64,000 nt of DNA from Pseudoramibacter alactolyticus ATCC 23263 (GTDB taxonomy: Bacteria; Bacillota; Clostridia; Eubacteriales; Eubacteriaceae): contig NZ_GL622359.1 of the NCBI RefSeq assembly GCF_000185505.1, forward strand, positions 1,267,332 through 1,331,331. The letters run 5' to 3'. Below are positions 1 to 8,888 of the stretch, piece by piece (position 1 is the stretch's first letter; every line of letters starts with the position of its first letter). The notes beneath the pieces were generated by a model that was not told where the DNA came from, did no database searches, and worked only from the letters and a program-made list of their open reading frames with translations. The translations under genes and the position numbers were made by a program.

Positions 1-2110
1 GCTTCTCGCCGATCACTTGCTTCTCAAAGGTCTCCCAGTCGGTGGTGCCGTCGCTGACGACCGCCTCGCCGTCGTCGCCTTTCGCCCGATGGGTTTTGCC
101 ATCGTCAAAAATCGTCACGGCGTTTTTCCTCGGGTAATGCTTGGATTGATCCTCCAGCGCCGCCACCTCTTCGGCCATGGCACTGATGGGATATTTGGCC
201 GGATAAATCCCGATGCCCGCCGACAGCGTCAACGTGCCATCGCTGTAGGCCGCAAGGGTGTTTTTCAAATCGATCGCGAGGGCAATCACCTGATCCCAGG
301 CGCCGACAATAAAAACATCGTCGCCCCCGGAATACACAATCGTCGCCGCACGCTTCTCAGGACGCGCGTCTGTCAGCGAAAATTGGGGCGAGGCTAAAAT
401 CTTATTGATATAAAATTTGAAAAACAGCGACAGCTGCCGGGACAAGGTCGCCGTCCGCGATAACGTCACATAGCGGTTTTGATTGGCCGGGTCATCGAAG
501 CCTGCAACAAAGCTATGACCCAAATTGTCGACGTCTGCCCGCAAAACGGCGATGCGCCGGATGCCCTGCGCCTGTTTGGCAAAAGCCTCGAAGGTGTCTC
601 CGGTGGTATAATCCCCGACCCATAGCTTTGTGGCAAGTCTTTCGCCTGTAAGCAATTGGTTTTTGCCGTAAACCCGCACAAAGTCCAAACTGGATGCCAT
701 CGCGTTTTTAACGTCCTGTTCTGTCTTCGCTGCTTTGAGCACACAGCCAAAAGGCAAGGGCAAGCCGGTTTTATCTTCCTGGCTCTGCCGCGTCACATAA
801 AAGAACACATCGTATAAAATGTTGGCCGACAACTGCTTGAGCGCCTCGCACATCGGGCATCGCCCGCTTGCGTTCACGGCGCCGATTTTTTTGCACACCG
901 CGCATTCCCGGGCGTAATTTTTCTCCCCCCGTTGATTGAGCGCTCTAATATCATCCGGCGAATAACGCTGCATTTTCTGCTTTGAAAGTTTTGAAGACAC
1001 CGCCCGGAACAAAGCCGCATAACGACCTTTCGGCTTATCACAAAGCGCATGGCTGCTGCAGGGCACATAGCCGCCGGCGATATAAAGCGCGGCGCCGAAT
1101 TGCGCCAAAAACCACTGATTGGCCGAGGCGAGGCCGTTATCAAACGTCTCTTTGGCCTGCTCCGTGTTGGGCAGCAGCAGATAGCAATGGCCCCCGCCGG
1201 CATAAATCAAATTGCAGCGCGTCAGAGAAAGCCGCTCCAGCAGCGAATCGACGATGTGCTCCACGAGCAAATCCAAATAAAAGGATCGGGCGCGGAGCAT
1301 CCGAAGGGCATCTTCCGACGTAATGGTGTAAATAAAGGCCTGAATGCCCGACAGATCCAGCGAGGCCAGCAAAAAGACCTCCCGATCGTAAAATGCCGTT
1401 GCCTGTTTGAAGAGGACCTCCCGATAATCCTGAATAGATTGTGCTTTTAAATACTGACCGATGCAGGCGGCCATCGCGCCGGTCATCTTCATGCGATCGT
1501 AAAGGGAAATATCCGGAACTTCCCCTTTTGCCGTTGAGGCCGGAACAAACGAAAGGTTGGCTTCCAGCGTTTCCAAAATAGAATTGATGTATGCGCCGGG
1601 ATGCTCCCAGTCGATTCCCCGCAGACGGTCTGTCATGCCGGCCACAATCTGATCGTATTGCTCCCGGCTGAAAACCGCTTTTTCCGCCACCGGGAAATTG
1701 ATCTGATCGGCTGTGTGATCCTCCCCGACCGCCAAAATCCCCGGCGCATACCATTTGTCGCCGCGGTTGCCGTTCAGCAGATTAAAAACCGGCTGCAACG
1801 GCGTCTGCTGATCGAATCCAAATTCCTCCGCCTGCTCTTTTTCTCTTCGGTCGGCGGCCGAGGCCATATTGTCCGCCATATAAACAATATAGGCCGGAGC
1901 ATCCGCCGCCAGATGCGCATTTTTTAAAGCATCGCTATGGTGATAGCGAACGCATGCCAGCAGGTCGGCATCTTTCACGCCAATCTTTTCTTTTAAAAAA
2001 GCATATCCCAGCTCGGAATGATTTTTTCTTTCTTCCCCCTGCCGATAAACAGCCTTGCCGATATCGTGCAGCAAACCGCCGATAACCAAGCCGATTTCAT
2101 CATGATTCAT
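1..2110 (-). CDS. csm1: Type III-A CRISPR Cas10/Csm1, 3' end beyond window
   Basis: This is the large subunit of a type III-A (Csm) CRISPR effector, read from 2110 leftwards and still open at base 1, so about 703 residues are visible. An N-terminal HD nuclease motif (LLHDIGK, H15-D16) is followed by the Csm1-type stretch DLSGIQAFIYTI. Two CxxC pairs then form a zinc-binding element (CAVC and CPMC, about residues 400-420). The palm cyclase motif GGDD is intact at 317-328 (residues 595-598). In this family the HD domain cuts ssDNA and the GGDD domain makes cyclic oligoadenylates on target RNA binding, so both activities are predicted. The start overlaps the cas6 stop by 11 bases, implying coupled translation. 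The other csm genes and any array must lie to the left. Confidence 0.93.
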   Translation of the reverse strand, partial: MNHDEIGLVIGGLLHDIGKAVYRQGEERKNHSELGYAFLKEKIGVKDADLLACVRYHHSDALKNAHLAADAPAYIVYMADNMASAADRREKEQAEEFGFDQQTPLQPVFNLLNGNRGDKWYAPGILAVGEDHTADQINFPVAEKAVFSREQYDQIVAGMTDRLRGIDWEHPGAYINSILETLEANLSFVPASTAKGEVPDISLYDRMKMTGAMAACIGQYLKAQSIQDYREVLFKQATAFYDREVFLLASLDLSGIQAFIYTITSEDALRMLRARSFYLDLLVEHIVDSLLERLSLTRCNLIYAGGGHCYLLLPNTEQAKETFDNGLASANQWFLAQFGAALYIAGGYVPCSSHALCDKPKGRYAALFRAVSSKLSKQKMQRYSPDDIRALNQRGEKNYARECAVCKKIGAVNASGRCPMCEALKQLSANILYDVFFYVTRQSQEDKTGLPLPFGCVLKAAKTEQDVKNAMASSLDFVRVYGKNQLLTGERLATKLWVGDYTTGDTFEAFAKQAQGIRRIAVLRADVDNLGHSFVAGFDDPANQNRYVTLSRTATLSRQLSLFFKFYINKILASPQFSLTDARPEKRAATIVYSGGDDVFIVGAWDQVIALAIDLKNTLAAYSDGTLTLSAGIGIYPAKYPISAMAEEVAALEDQSKHYPRKNAVTIFDDGKTHRAKGDDGEAVVSDGTTDWETFEKQVIGEK

Positions 2111-2864
2111 GTCTTCTCCGCCTTTCTTTAATCAAATGCATGGCCCCCATTCCCATGGCCGATTTCACACCCACACCGGAAAATTCGCCGAATTCTGCCA
2201 GCATCCGCGCGTATTTCGCCATGGCAGAAGCGCCCTTCACCTTGATGGTCACCGTGCCCATAAAAGCGGGGATCGCCATGCCTTCCATTGGAAATTTCAC
2301 GCTTCGCAAACGGTATTGAACGATCTCGCTTTCCCGGCACAATTGTTCCAGCGTCTTTTCATCCGCCATCTCAATCATATCGTTCGAAGCGCTGTATTTT
2401 TGCATCAGGCTCTGAAAGATCAGCCGCACATCCGGAAAAATCTGATAACGCCCGCTTTGTTTAAACGCTGTCGCCGATTGAAAGGCCATGTGCAAATAGC
2501 GGCTGTAATCCCTTTGATAAAAATGCGCCAATAATTTTTCTTGGGGTATTTCCCGATAGGCGCGGCTCAAAACCGAAATCTTCATCGGCTTGCCGGTCAG
2601 TTCAAATTCTGAGACGTTCCGCGATAAAATCGGTTGAATAATTTGCTCATTCGCCCTTTGATTGGTCGTTCGAATATGCCACCGCCACTGCCCGTCTTCG
2701 CGCAAAAGGCACTGACTATAAGGATGGCGCCGCTGCCGGTGCAGGGCCTGGGCATCGTCCGAAGCGATCCATTCCATCAAAACGCCCTGCAAATTAGACG
2801 ATTGATAATAACCAAAATTCGGACTGTCGGCTTTTAAATCTAAAATGAGTTCTGATAACATCAT
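2100..2864 (-). CDS. cas6: CRISPR-associated endoribonuclease Cas6
   Basis: This 254-residue protein matches Cas6, the RAMP-fold enzyme that cuts the precursor CRISPR transcript inside each repeat. The C-terminal glycine-rich loop of the family is visible (GVGVKSAMGMGAM, about residues 230-243), and length is typical. It is the first gene of the operon; cas10/csm1 begins inside its last codons. A GGAAAG ribosome site lies upstream of two adjacent ATG codons, so the start could be one codon later. The catalytic His/Tyr cannot be assigned without alignment. No CRISPR repeat is visible on its upstream side before the tRNA genes. Confidence 0.9.
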   Translation of the reverse strand: MMLSELILDLKADSPNFGYYQSSNLQGVLMEWIASDDAQALHRQRRHPYSQCLLREDGQWRWHIRTTNQRANEQIIQPILSRNVSEFELTGKPMKISVLSRAYREIPQEKLLAHFYQRDYSRYLHMAFQSATAFKQSGRYQIFPDVRLIFQSLMQKYSASNDMIEMADEKTLEQLCRESEIVQYRLRSVKFPMEGMAIPAFMGTVTIKVKGASAMAKYARMLAEFGEFSGVGVKSAMGMGAMHLIKERRRRHES

Positions 2865-3008
2865 TTCTCACATCTTTCCTTTAGGTTAATAACATTTTAA
2901 CATAAACGGTTTGCAATGAAATATAAATTTAATTTTTTGAATTACTGCTCGTTTTTTCTCATGTTTCCTCATTTTTTCTCAATTTTACGAAGTCTCCTCT
3001 TCGCCCAC

Positions 3009-3032
3009 AAAAAAAACAGACCCGAAGGTCTG
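3009..3032 (-). terminator. Rho-independent terminator after tRNA-Thr
   Basis: On the minus strand a CAGACC/GGTCTG stem with a TTCG loop is followed by eight T residues. It sits directly after the tRNA-Thr CCA end and should end the tRNA transcript. The stretch from here to cas6 (about 2865-3008) holds only T/C-rich sequence. Confidence 0.8.
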
Positions 3033-3044
3033 CGATCTTTTAAC

Positions 3045-3120
3045 TGGAGCCTTTGACCAGATTCGAACTGGTGACCCCCACCTTACCACGGTGGTGCTCT
3101 ACCAACTGAGCTACAAAGGC
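3045..3120 (-). tRNA. tRNA-Thr (anticodon GGT)
   Basis: A 76-base cloverleaf with encoded CCA: acceptor GCCTTTG pairs with CAAAGGC, the anticodon stem CCACC/GGTGG holds the loop GTGGTAA (anticodon GGT), and the T arm carries GGTTCGAAT-type sequence (here AGTTCGAATCT). It lies 22 bases downstream of tRNA-Tyr on the same strand, so both are probably cut from one transcript. Confidence 0.96.
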
Positions 3121-3142
3121 GCGCGTTATAAATTTAAAAAAA

Positions 3143-3227
3143 TGGTGGGGAAAGATGGATTCGAACCATCGTAGACTCAGTCAACGGATTTACAGTCCGC
3201 CCCCTTTAGCCACTCGGGCATTTCCCC
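3143..3227 (-). tRNA. tRNA-Tyr (anticodon GTA)
   Basis: An 85-base class II tRNA with a long variable arm: acceptor GGGGAAA pairs with TTTCCCC, the anticodon loop is CTGTAAA (anticodon GTA), the T loop is GGTTCGAATCC, and CCA is encoded. The long variable arm is normal for bacterial tRNA-Tyr. Confidence 0.96.
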
Positions 3228-3289
3228 ATGTTTTCGGAACTTCTATATCATACCCAACCCGTCCCCCAAAGTCAAGCACAATTCGCCAA

Positions 3290-3329
3290 AAAATAAAAAA
3301 ACGGGAGGCCGACGACGGCCGGCCTCCCA
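3290..3329 (-). terminator. Terminator of the transaldolase-transketolase operon
   Basis: Minus-strand hairpin GGGAGGCCG/CGGCCTCCC followed by GTTTTTTTA, placed eight bases after the transaldolase stop codon. Confidence 0.85.
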
Positions 3330-3337
3330 GGGGCTGC

Positions 3338-3991
3338 TCATTCGCCGAAGACGGCGATATAGTCTTTCTTGAAGTTTTCGATGCCGCGGTCGGTCAGCGG
3401 ATGGGCGATCATCTGGTCGATCACCTTCATCGGCACGGTGCAGATGTCGGCCCCGGCGGCCGCGCAGTCGACGACGTGCATCGGGTGGCGCACCGACGCG
3501 GCGATGATTTCCGTGTCGATGCCCTGCACGTCAAAAATTTCCGCGATGTTCACCACCAGCTCGACCCCGTCGGTGGCAATATCGTCCAGACGGCCGAGAA
3601 ACGGCGACACATAGGCCGCGCCCGCCATGGCCGCAAGCAGCGCCTGGCCGGCGGAGAAAATCAGGGTGACGTTGCAGCGAATGCCTTCGGCCGAGAGCAC
3701 CTTGGTGGCCTTGAGCCCTTCGGCGGTCATCGGGATCTTCACCACCATGTTCGGGTGAATCTTCGCGATTTCGCGCCCCTCGGCGATCATGCCCTCGGCG
3801 TCGGTGGTCGTCGCCTTCACTTCGCCGGAAATTGGCCCGTCGACAATCGACGTGATTTCCTTGATGACTTCGTTAAAATCGCGGCCTTCCTTGGCGATCA
3901 GCGACGGGTTCGTCGTGACCCCGCAGATCACACCCATGTCGTTGGCTTTGCGGATGGCGTCCACATTGGCCGTATCCAGGAAAAATTTCAT
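3338..3991 (-). CDS. Transaldolase / fructose-6-phosphate aldolase family
   Basis: The 217-residue protein belongs to the short TalB/FSA subfamily of transaldolases. It starts [16 protein letters not shown] and contains [14 protein letters not shown] and the Schiff-base lysine context [14 protein letters not shown] (about residues 80-93). It should move a dihydroxyacetone unit between sugar phosphates in the non-oxidative pentose phosphate pathway. Sequence alone does not separate true transaldolase from fructose-6-phosphate aldolase. It is the last gene of an operon with both transketolase subunits, which favours the pentose phosphate role. An AGAGGAGCG-type ribosome site precedes the ATG. 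Confidence 0.93.
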   Translation of the reverse strand: MKFFLDTANVDAIRKANDMGVICGVTTNPSLIAKEGRDFNEVIKEITSIVDGPISGEVKATTTDAEGMIAEGREIAKIHPNMVVKIPMTAEGLKATKVLSAEGIRCNVTLIFSAGQALLAAMAGAAYVSPFLGRLDDIATDGVELVVNIAEIFDVQGIDTEIIAASVRHPMHVVDCAAAGADICTVPMKVIDQMIAHPLTDRGIENFKKDYIAVFGE

Positions 3992-4088
3992 AATACACGC
4001 TCCTCTTTATCTTTAAATTCTCGCCCCGATCGGCGATTTTGGCACAATTTAAAACGGCTGCGGCCGAAACCGGAACCGTTTTTCTGTT

Positions 4089-5024
4089 TTACTTGCGGGC
4101 GATGGCCGCTTTGGCCGCCGCCGCGATATGCTCCGCGGTAAGACCGTAATGTTCGAGCACCTCCAGAGCCTTGCCGGACTGGCCGAATGCGTCGTCGATG
4201 CCGACCTTCTCCACCGGGGCGGGCGCCGTTTCCGCCAGCACTTCGCACACGGCGCCGGCGAGCCCGCCGATGACGGAATGTTCCTCCGCGGTGACGATGG
4301 CGCCGGTTTCCTTCGCCGCCGCTGCGATCGCGTCGCGGTCGATGGGCTTGACGGAGCCCATATTGAGCACCCGGGCGCTGATGCCGTCGGCGGCCAGGCG
4401 TTCGGCGGCGTCGAGGGCGCGTTCCACCATCAGCCCGATGGCCATGATGGTGACGTCGCTGCCTTCGCGCAGGGTCACGGCCTTGCCCAGCTCAAACCGG
4501 TAATCCTCCGGCAGAATCACATTGGTGGCCAGACGGCCGAGGCGGATATAGACCGGCCCGTCGATGGCGATGGCCGCGTCCATCATGCGTCTGGTTTCAA
4601 CGGCGTCCGCCGGGACGAGCACCGTCATGTTGGGCAGCACGCGCATCAGCGCAATGTCTTCCACCGACTGGTGGGAGCCGCCGTCTTCCCCGACGGAAAC
4701 GCCGGAATGGGTGCAGGCCACCTTCACGTTGAGTTTGGAATAGCAGATGCTGTTGCGGATGATTTCGAAGGCGCGGCCGGCGCCGAAAATGGCAAAGGTG
4801 CTGGCGAAGGGAATTTTGCCCGTCGTCGAGATCCCGGCGGCCATGCCCATCAGGTCGCATTCGGCGATCCCGGCGTTAAAATGGCGGTCCGAGAAGGCTT
4901 TCTTGAAGGTGCCGGTTTTGGTCGCGCCGGACAGGTCGGCGTCGAACACGACGATATCCGGATTTTCTTTGCCGAGCTCCGCTAAATAATTACCGTAAGT
5001 TTCTCTTGTCGCTTGTTTTTCCAT
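4089..5024 (-). CDS. Transketolase, C-terminal subunit
   Basis: This 311-residue protein corresponds to the pyrimidine-binding and C-terminal domains of transketolase, which many Firmicutes and archaea encode separately from the N-terminal half. It opens with ETYGNYLAELGKENPDIVVFDADLSG and contains HSGVSVGEDGGSHQSVEDIALMR (split here for length: HSGVSVGEDGGSHQ then SVEDIALMR), typical of this half. With the upstream subunit it forms the TPP-dependent enzyme that shifts two-carbon units. AAGGAG lies seven bases before the ATG. Thirty bases separate it from the upstream gene. Confidence 0.94.
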   Translation of the reverse strand: MEKQATRETYGNYLAELGKENPDIVVFDADLSGATKTGTFKKAFSDRHFNAGIAECDLMGMAAGISTTGKIPFASTFAIFGAGRAFEIIRNSICYSKLNVKVACTHSGVSVGEDGGSHQSVEDIALMRVLPNMTVLVPADAVETRRMMDAAIAIDGPVYIRLGRLATNVILPEDYRFELGKAVTLREGSDVTIMAIGLMVERALDAAERLAADGISARVLNMGSVKPIDRDAIAAAAKETGAIVTAEEHSVIGGLAGAVCEVLAETAPAPVEKVGIDDAFGQSGKALEVLEHYGLTAEHIAAAAKAAIARK

Positions 5025-5054
5025 TCGGTTGTTACTCCTTGTTCGAAAATCCGA

Positions 5055-5861
5055 TTATGCCAGATCCTTCAGCGCCTGCGCCACCTCTTCGGCGTTCGGG
5101 CCCTTGCCGTGCCAGCCGACCTGGTTTTCCATGAAGGAGACGCCCTTGCCCTTCACCGTTTTGCAGACGAGCACGGAGGGCTTATCGGTACAGGCTTCGG
5201 CCTGTGCCAGCGCGCCACGCAGCTGATCGAAGTCGTTGCCGTCGGCCACGTTGATCACATTCCAGCCGAAGGCCGCAAATTTTTCGTCGATGGGATAGGG
5301 GCTCATGACGTCGGTAATCGGACCGTCGATCTGCAGGTTGTTGTTGTCCACAAAAGCGGTCAGGTTCGATAGGCCGTAATGGGCTGCGGCCATGGCCGCC
5401 TCCCAGACGATACCCTCTTCGATTTCGCCGTCGCCGAGCAGGGCATAGGTGCGCCAGCCGGCTCCGTCGATCTTCGCGCCCAGCGCCATGCCGACCGCCG
5501 TGGAGAAACCCTGGCCCAGCGATCCGGTGGACATGTCCACCCCCGGCACGTGATCCATGGCCGGGTGCCCCTGGAGCATCGCCCCCAATTGTCTTAAATG
5601 ATCGAGCTCTTCTTTGGGGAAGAAGCCCCTTTCGGCCAGCGTGGCATAAAGCACCGGCGCCGCATGCCCCTTGGACAGCACAAAGCGGTCGCGGTCCGCC
5701 TTTTTCGGATCCCCCGGATCCACATTCATCTTTTCATAATAAAGCAGGGTCAAAATTTCCACCGCGGACAGCGATCCGCCGGGATGCCCGGAGGCCGCTT
5801 TCCCAATGCTTTTAACGATGTCTCTGCGAATTTCCTTTGCAATAGGTTTCAGATCTGCCAT
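5055..5861 (-). CDS. Transketolase, N-terminal (TPP-binding) subunit
   Basis: This is the pyrophosphate-binding half of a split transketolase, about 268 residues from the start at MADLKPIAKE. GHPGGSLSAVEI near the N-terminus and the TPP/magnesium motif GDGEIEEGIVWEA then NNNLQIDG are clear. The reading frame extends 12 codons further upstream, but AAGGAG sits correctly only for the ATG at 5861. It is the first gene of the operon with the C-terminal subunit and transaldolase. Confidence 0.94.
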   Translation of the reverse strand: MADLKPIAKEIRRDIVKSIGKAASGHPGGSLSAVEILTLLYYEKMNVDPGDPKKADRDRFVLSKGHAAPVLYATLAERGFFPKEELDHLRQLGAMLQGHPAMDHVPGVDMSTGSLGQGFSTAVGMALGAKIDGAGWRTYALLGDGEIEEGIVWEAAMAAAHYGLSNLTAFVDNNNLQIDGPITDVMSPYPIDEKFAAFGWNVINVADGNDFDQLRGALAQAEACTDKPSVLVCKTVKGKGVSFMENQVGWHGKGPNAEEVAQALKDLA

Positions 5862-5917
5862 AAAATGCTCCTTCTTTTGCAATGCTTGCTGGTTCACGAT
5901 CGCCGACGTCTACCCTT

Positions 5918-6196
5918 TTATTCTTCTTCGCCAAAGCCGTTTTCGGCCAAAGCGGCCAGCGCTTCAACCGCGGCCTCTTCGTCGTCGCCATTGGCAGTGA
6001 TCACCATTTCGGTCCCCTTGGACAGCCCCATGGCCATCACCGAAATCACCGATTTGGCATTGCCCACGCGGGTCTCGTCCCGTGCGTCCGCAATGGCAAT
6101 ATCCGATTCGAAAACGACGGCTTCCCGGCAAAAGTTGGCTGCCGGTCTCGCGTGAAGACCGGTTTTATTGATGATTTTAACGGTTTTGCTGTACAT
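5918..6196 (-). CDS. ptsH: HPr phosphocarrier protein
   Basis: A 92-residue HPr, the small phosphocarrier between PTS enzyme I and the sugar-specific EIIA domains. The phosphorylated histidine lies in KTGLHARPA and the regulatory HPr-kinase serine in NAKSVISVMAMG, both at the usual spacing. The C-terminus is rich in Glu and Asp. An upstream in-frame ATG two codons earlier touches the ribosome site GGGAG, so the second ATG (MYSKTVKI) is the better start. It has its own strong promoter. A PTS EIICBA gene lies at 33.5-35.7 kb and an orphan DhaM at 15.4 kb; both would need HPr. Confidence 0.94.
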   Translation of the reverse strand: MYSKTVKIINKTGLHARPAANFCREAVVFESDIAIADARDETRVGNAKSVISVMAMGLSKGTEMVITANGDDEEAAVEALAALAENGFGEEE

Positions 6197-6222
6197 AGCC
6201 ATACTCCCTTTTCCTTTTGTTC

Positions 6223-6252
6223 ATTATACACTCCCCCCATTTTCACTGTCAA
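6223..6252 (-). promoter_or_regulatory. Promoter of ptsH
   Basis: TTGACA, 18 bases, TATAAT on the minus strand: both hexamers match the sigma-70/sigma-A consensus exactly. It lies 26 bases upstream of the chosen ptsH start. Confidence 0.85.
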
Positions 6253-6341
6253 AAGAATCGCACGGGGAAAGACGCACTTTTCTTTAATTTCCTTTTTGGA
6301 TTTTAGTGAAATTATTTTCACGTTTTTTTCATCTGTTTATT

Positions 6342-6884
6342 TTAATGCGTGACGTCCGACTTGCGCAGCGCGTCCAGTTCTGTGAAGACCCCGCCTTCGA
6401 TCTGATCGCCCAGACGATGGTGCTGCGCCGCCTCGCTGCCGCGGTCGGGCGCCGCCCCGCCGATCTCGCCCATCGCCCGGACCAGTTCCCGGGATGAGAT
6501 GCGCACCGCGCCACTGCCCAGAACCATCTGCTGCACCGCGCCGTCGGAGGTCACCACTTCCACCAGGCGCCGGCTGCGGCGGCGCTTCTCCGGGGTATCG
6601 CCCAAAAGCTCCACCACGCGGCGCTCGATATAAGCGTCGGCGGTGATATCCCGGCCGGTAAACACCACTGTGATCCCCAAGCGCTTTTCCTCCCGGGTCT
6701 TCGGGTCCTCCCGGGCATAGGCGTCGAAGACGAGCACGGTCTCGCAGCCCTTGAAACCACTGTAATTCGCCAGGCGATGGATCAGATCCTCTCGCTCATC
6801 CGCCAAATCGAAGACCGCCCGCTTTTCGAGCTCCGCATGCTGATAGATCACGTTGTAGCCGTCGACGATCAAATAGCGGTTCAC
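6342..6884 (-). CDS. rae1: NYN-domain RNase, YacP/Rae1 family
   Basis: A 180-residue NYN (PIN-like) protein of the YacP/Rae1 family; the Bacillus member cuts mRNA in the ribosomal A site. IVDGYNVI (residues 6-13) carries the first acidic residue, VLVFDAY the second, and VVTSDGAVQQMV the third cluster. The start overlaps the rlmB stop by four bases (ATGA), the usual Firmicute order. It ends the hisS-methyltransferase-rlmB-rae1 operon. Activity on ribosome-bound mRNA is taken from the family. Confidence 0.88.
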   Translation of the reverse strand: MNRYLIVDGYNVIYQHAELEKRAVFDLADEREDLIHRLANYSGFKGCETVLVFDAYAREDPKTREEKRLGITVVFTGRDITADAYIERRVVELLGDTPEKRRRSRRLVEVVTSDGAVQQMVLGSGAVRISSRELVRAMGEIGGAAPDRGSEAAQHHRLGDQIEGGVFTELDALRKSDVTH

Positions 6885-7678
6885 GATTCGGCCCCGTGGC
6901 GCTGCCTGGCAGCCTCCGCCATCAGAATCCCCGCCGCCACCGAGGCGTTAAAGGAGTCGATGCTGCCGTAATTGGGGATCGATGCGGTAAAATCGCAGTG
7001 CTTTTTCACGTTGGGGCTGATGCCCTTGCCCTCGCTGCCGATGACCAGCGCGAGCTTTCCGGTGAAATCCCGGGTATAATAGGGCGCGCCGGCCATATCC
7101 GCGGCGGCCACCCAAAAGCCCTGGGCCTTGAGCGTCTCGAGGCAGCGGGCGAGATTGCCCACTTTCACCATGGACGTGGCGTTCATCGCGCCAGCCGAGG
7201 CCTTCATCGAAACGGCCGTCACCGAGGCGGATCGCCGGTCCGGAAAGATCACCCCGTGAGCGCCGCAAAGGTTGGCCGAGCGCACGATCGCGCCGAAATT
7301 GTGGGGATCGAGCACATGGTCCATAACGACGACAAAGGCGTCTTCCCCCGCGGCCTCGGCCTTCGCGAGCACGGCCGAAAGCGACTGATAGGCAAAGGGG
7401 GCCGTCACCGCCGCAATGCCCTGGTGATGCCCGCCGTCGGCCAGAGCGGCAAGCTTCGCCTTGTCCACCGAGTGGACGATGATGCGCCGCTTCTTGGCCT
7501 GATCGATCAAATCGCCCAGCACGTGGTCGCGGTTGTCCTTCATCACGTAGAGCTTGTCGATCTGGCGGCCGGTGCGCAGGGCTTCCCGCACCGGATTTTT
7601 GCCGACGATCACAAAGGCATCGGCATTTTCGCCGCGCCCTTCCCGGGGCTTTGCGCCCGCGTTATGCTTTTGTTTCAT
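6881..7678 (-). CDS. rlmB: 23S rRNA (guanosine-2'-O)-methyltransferase RlmB/TrmH family
   Basis: A SpoU-type SAM methyltransferase of 265 residues. The N-terminal substrate-binding part (VGKNPVREALRTGRQIDKLYV) is followed by the knotted catalytic domain with HVLDPHNFGAIVRSA, LALVIGSEGKGISPNV and SIPNYGSIDSFNASVAAGI. It is predicted to methylate the ribose of G2251 in 23S rRNA. The frame is open much further upstream, but GGAGG lies properly before the ATG at 7678, which overlaps the upstream methyltransferase stop by 17 bases. An N-terminal basic tail (KQKHNAGAKPREGRG) precedes the domain. Confidence 0.9.
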   Translation of the reverse strand: MKQKHNAGAKPREGRGENADAFVIVGKNPVREALRTGRQIDKLYVMKDNRDHVLGDLIDQAKKRRIIVHSVDKAKLAALADGGHHQGIAAVTAPFAYQSLSAVLAKAEAAGEDAFVVVMDHVLDPHNFGAIVRSANLCGAHGVIFPDRRSASVTAVSMKASAGAMNATSMVKVGNLARCLETLKAQGFWVAAADMAGAPYYTRDFTGKLALVIGSEGKGISPNVKKHCDFTASIPNYGSIDSFNASVAAGILMAEAARQRHGAES

Positions 7679-8888
7679 GGCGTTTGCCTCCACTCGTGCC
7701 GCCGGCCCTACCGGCGATGGCTTCCCGCCGGCCGCAGCGCGGCGGCAGCGGTCCGTAATACTGATAGCAATAGGTTTTGAGCATGCTGTTGTAAAGCTTG
7801 CGGTTTTTGGTCGCCCGGCGGCCGAAGGCGGCCTCAAACTCCGGATAGGCGGTGAGGATAAAATAAGACCAGTCGGGAAGTTTTTCAAAGGCGGCGCCCA
7901 TCTCGCGGTAAAGCTTTTTCACCCCGGCGGCGTCCGACAGGCGCTCGCCATAGGGCGGATTGGTCACGATCACGCCGTAGCGCCGCTTGGTGCACACCTG
8001 CTGAAAGGGCAGCTTCTGAAACGCCACCAGGTCTTCCACTCCGGCCATCCGGGCGTTCGAGCGTGCCTGTTTGAGAACCCGGCCGTCGATATCGCTGCCC
8101 AGCACGCGAAAGCCTTTGCCGTTTACGGCGCGCTCGGCCTCGGTGCGGGCCGCCTGCCACCGCTTCGGCCCGATCGCCGGCCACGCCTCGGAGACGAAGT
8201 GCCGCCGCATCCCCGGGGCAATGTTTTTGCCGATCATCGCCGCCTCGATGACGATGGTACCCGAACCGCAAAGGGGATCGAGAAAGAAACGCTCCGGCTG
8301 CCAGCGGGAAAGCTTCACCAACGCCGCCGCCAGGGTCTCCTTCAGCGGGGCGCCGCCGGCATGGGCGCGGTAGCCCCGCTTGTTGAGCCCGCTGCCGCTG
8401 GTGTCCAGCGACAAAGTGACCACATCCTTCAAGATCTGAATATGGATGGGGTAGGCCGCGCCGTCCTCCGGGAACCAGCCGACCCGGTAATGGGCGCCCA
8501 GCCGCGAGGCCACGGCCTTCTTCACGATGCGCTGCCCGTCGGATTTTGAAAAGAGCTGCGACTTCACCGAGGTGATCTTCGCCGCGGGAAAGCACCCGTC
8601 CGCCGGAATCACCCTCTCCCAGGGCAGGGCGCGGGTCCCCTCGAACAGTTCGTCAAAGGTGGTCGCCTCGAAGCGGCCGATATCCCAAAGCAGCCGGTCC
8701 GCGCAGCGCAGCCAGAGATTCGCCCGGGGAACGGCCGCCGCATCCCCGACAAAGTGGACCCGGCCGTTCTCCACCCCTTCGACGGCGTAGCCCAAGGCGG
8801 CCACCTCGTCCTTCACCAAACTTTCCAGGCCAAAGGCCGTCGTCGCCGTCAGGTGCAGCGGCCACGCCGCAAACTCATTCGCCGTCAA
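7662..8888 (-). CDS. THUMP-domain class I RNA methyltransferase (RlmL N-like)
   Basis: A 408-residue protein with an N-terminal ferredoxin-like/THUMP RNA-binding region and a Rossmann methyltransferase domain. SAM motif I is LDPLCGSGTIVIEAA (about residues 200-214) and the catalytic motif is NPPYGERL (about 310), typical of N2-guanine RNA methyltransferases related to the N-terminal half of RlmL. It most likely modifies 23S rRNA, though tRNA cannot be excluded. The ATG overlaps the hisS stop by 14 bases. The C-terminus ends in a Gly/Arg/Lys-rich tail. Confidence 0.88.
   Translation of the reverse strand: MTANEFAAWPLHLTATTAFGLESLVKDEVAALGYAVEGVENGRVHFVGDAAAVPRANLWLRCADRLLWDIGRFEATTFDELFEGTRALPWERVIPADGCFPAAKITSVKSQLFSKSDGQRIVKKAVASRLGAHYRVGWFPEDGAAYPIHIQILKDVVTLSLDTSGSGLNKRGYRAHAGGAPLKETLAAALVKLSRWQPERFFLDPLCGSGTIVIEAAMIGKNIAPGMRRHFVSEAWPAIGPKRWQAARTEAERAVNGKGFRVLGSDIDGRVLKQARSNARMAGVEDLVAFQKLPFQQVCTKRRYGVIVTNPPYGERLSDAAGVKKLYREMGAAFEKLPDWSYFILTAYPEFEAAFGRRATKNRKLYNSMLKTYCYQYYGPLPPRCGRREAIAGRAGGTSGGKRHETKA

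Noticed and set aside
2945..2995. T/C-rich stretch with TTTTTCTCA-like repeats upstream of cas6, considered as a CRISPR leader or array remnant
   Set aside because: The repeats are under 10 bases, irregular, and there are no spacers; ordinary low-complexity intergenic DNA is the simpler reading.
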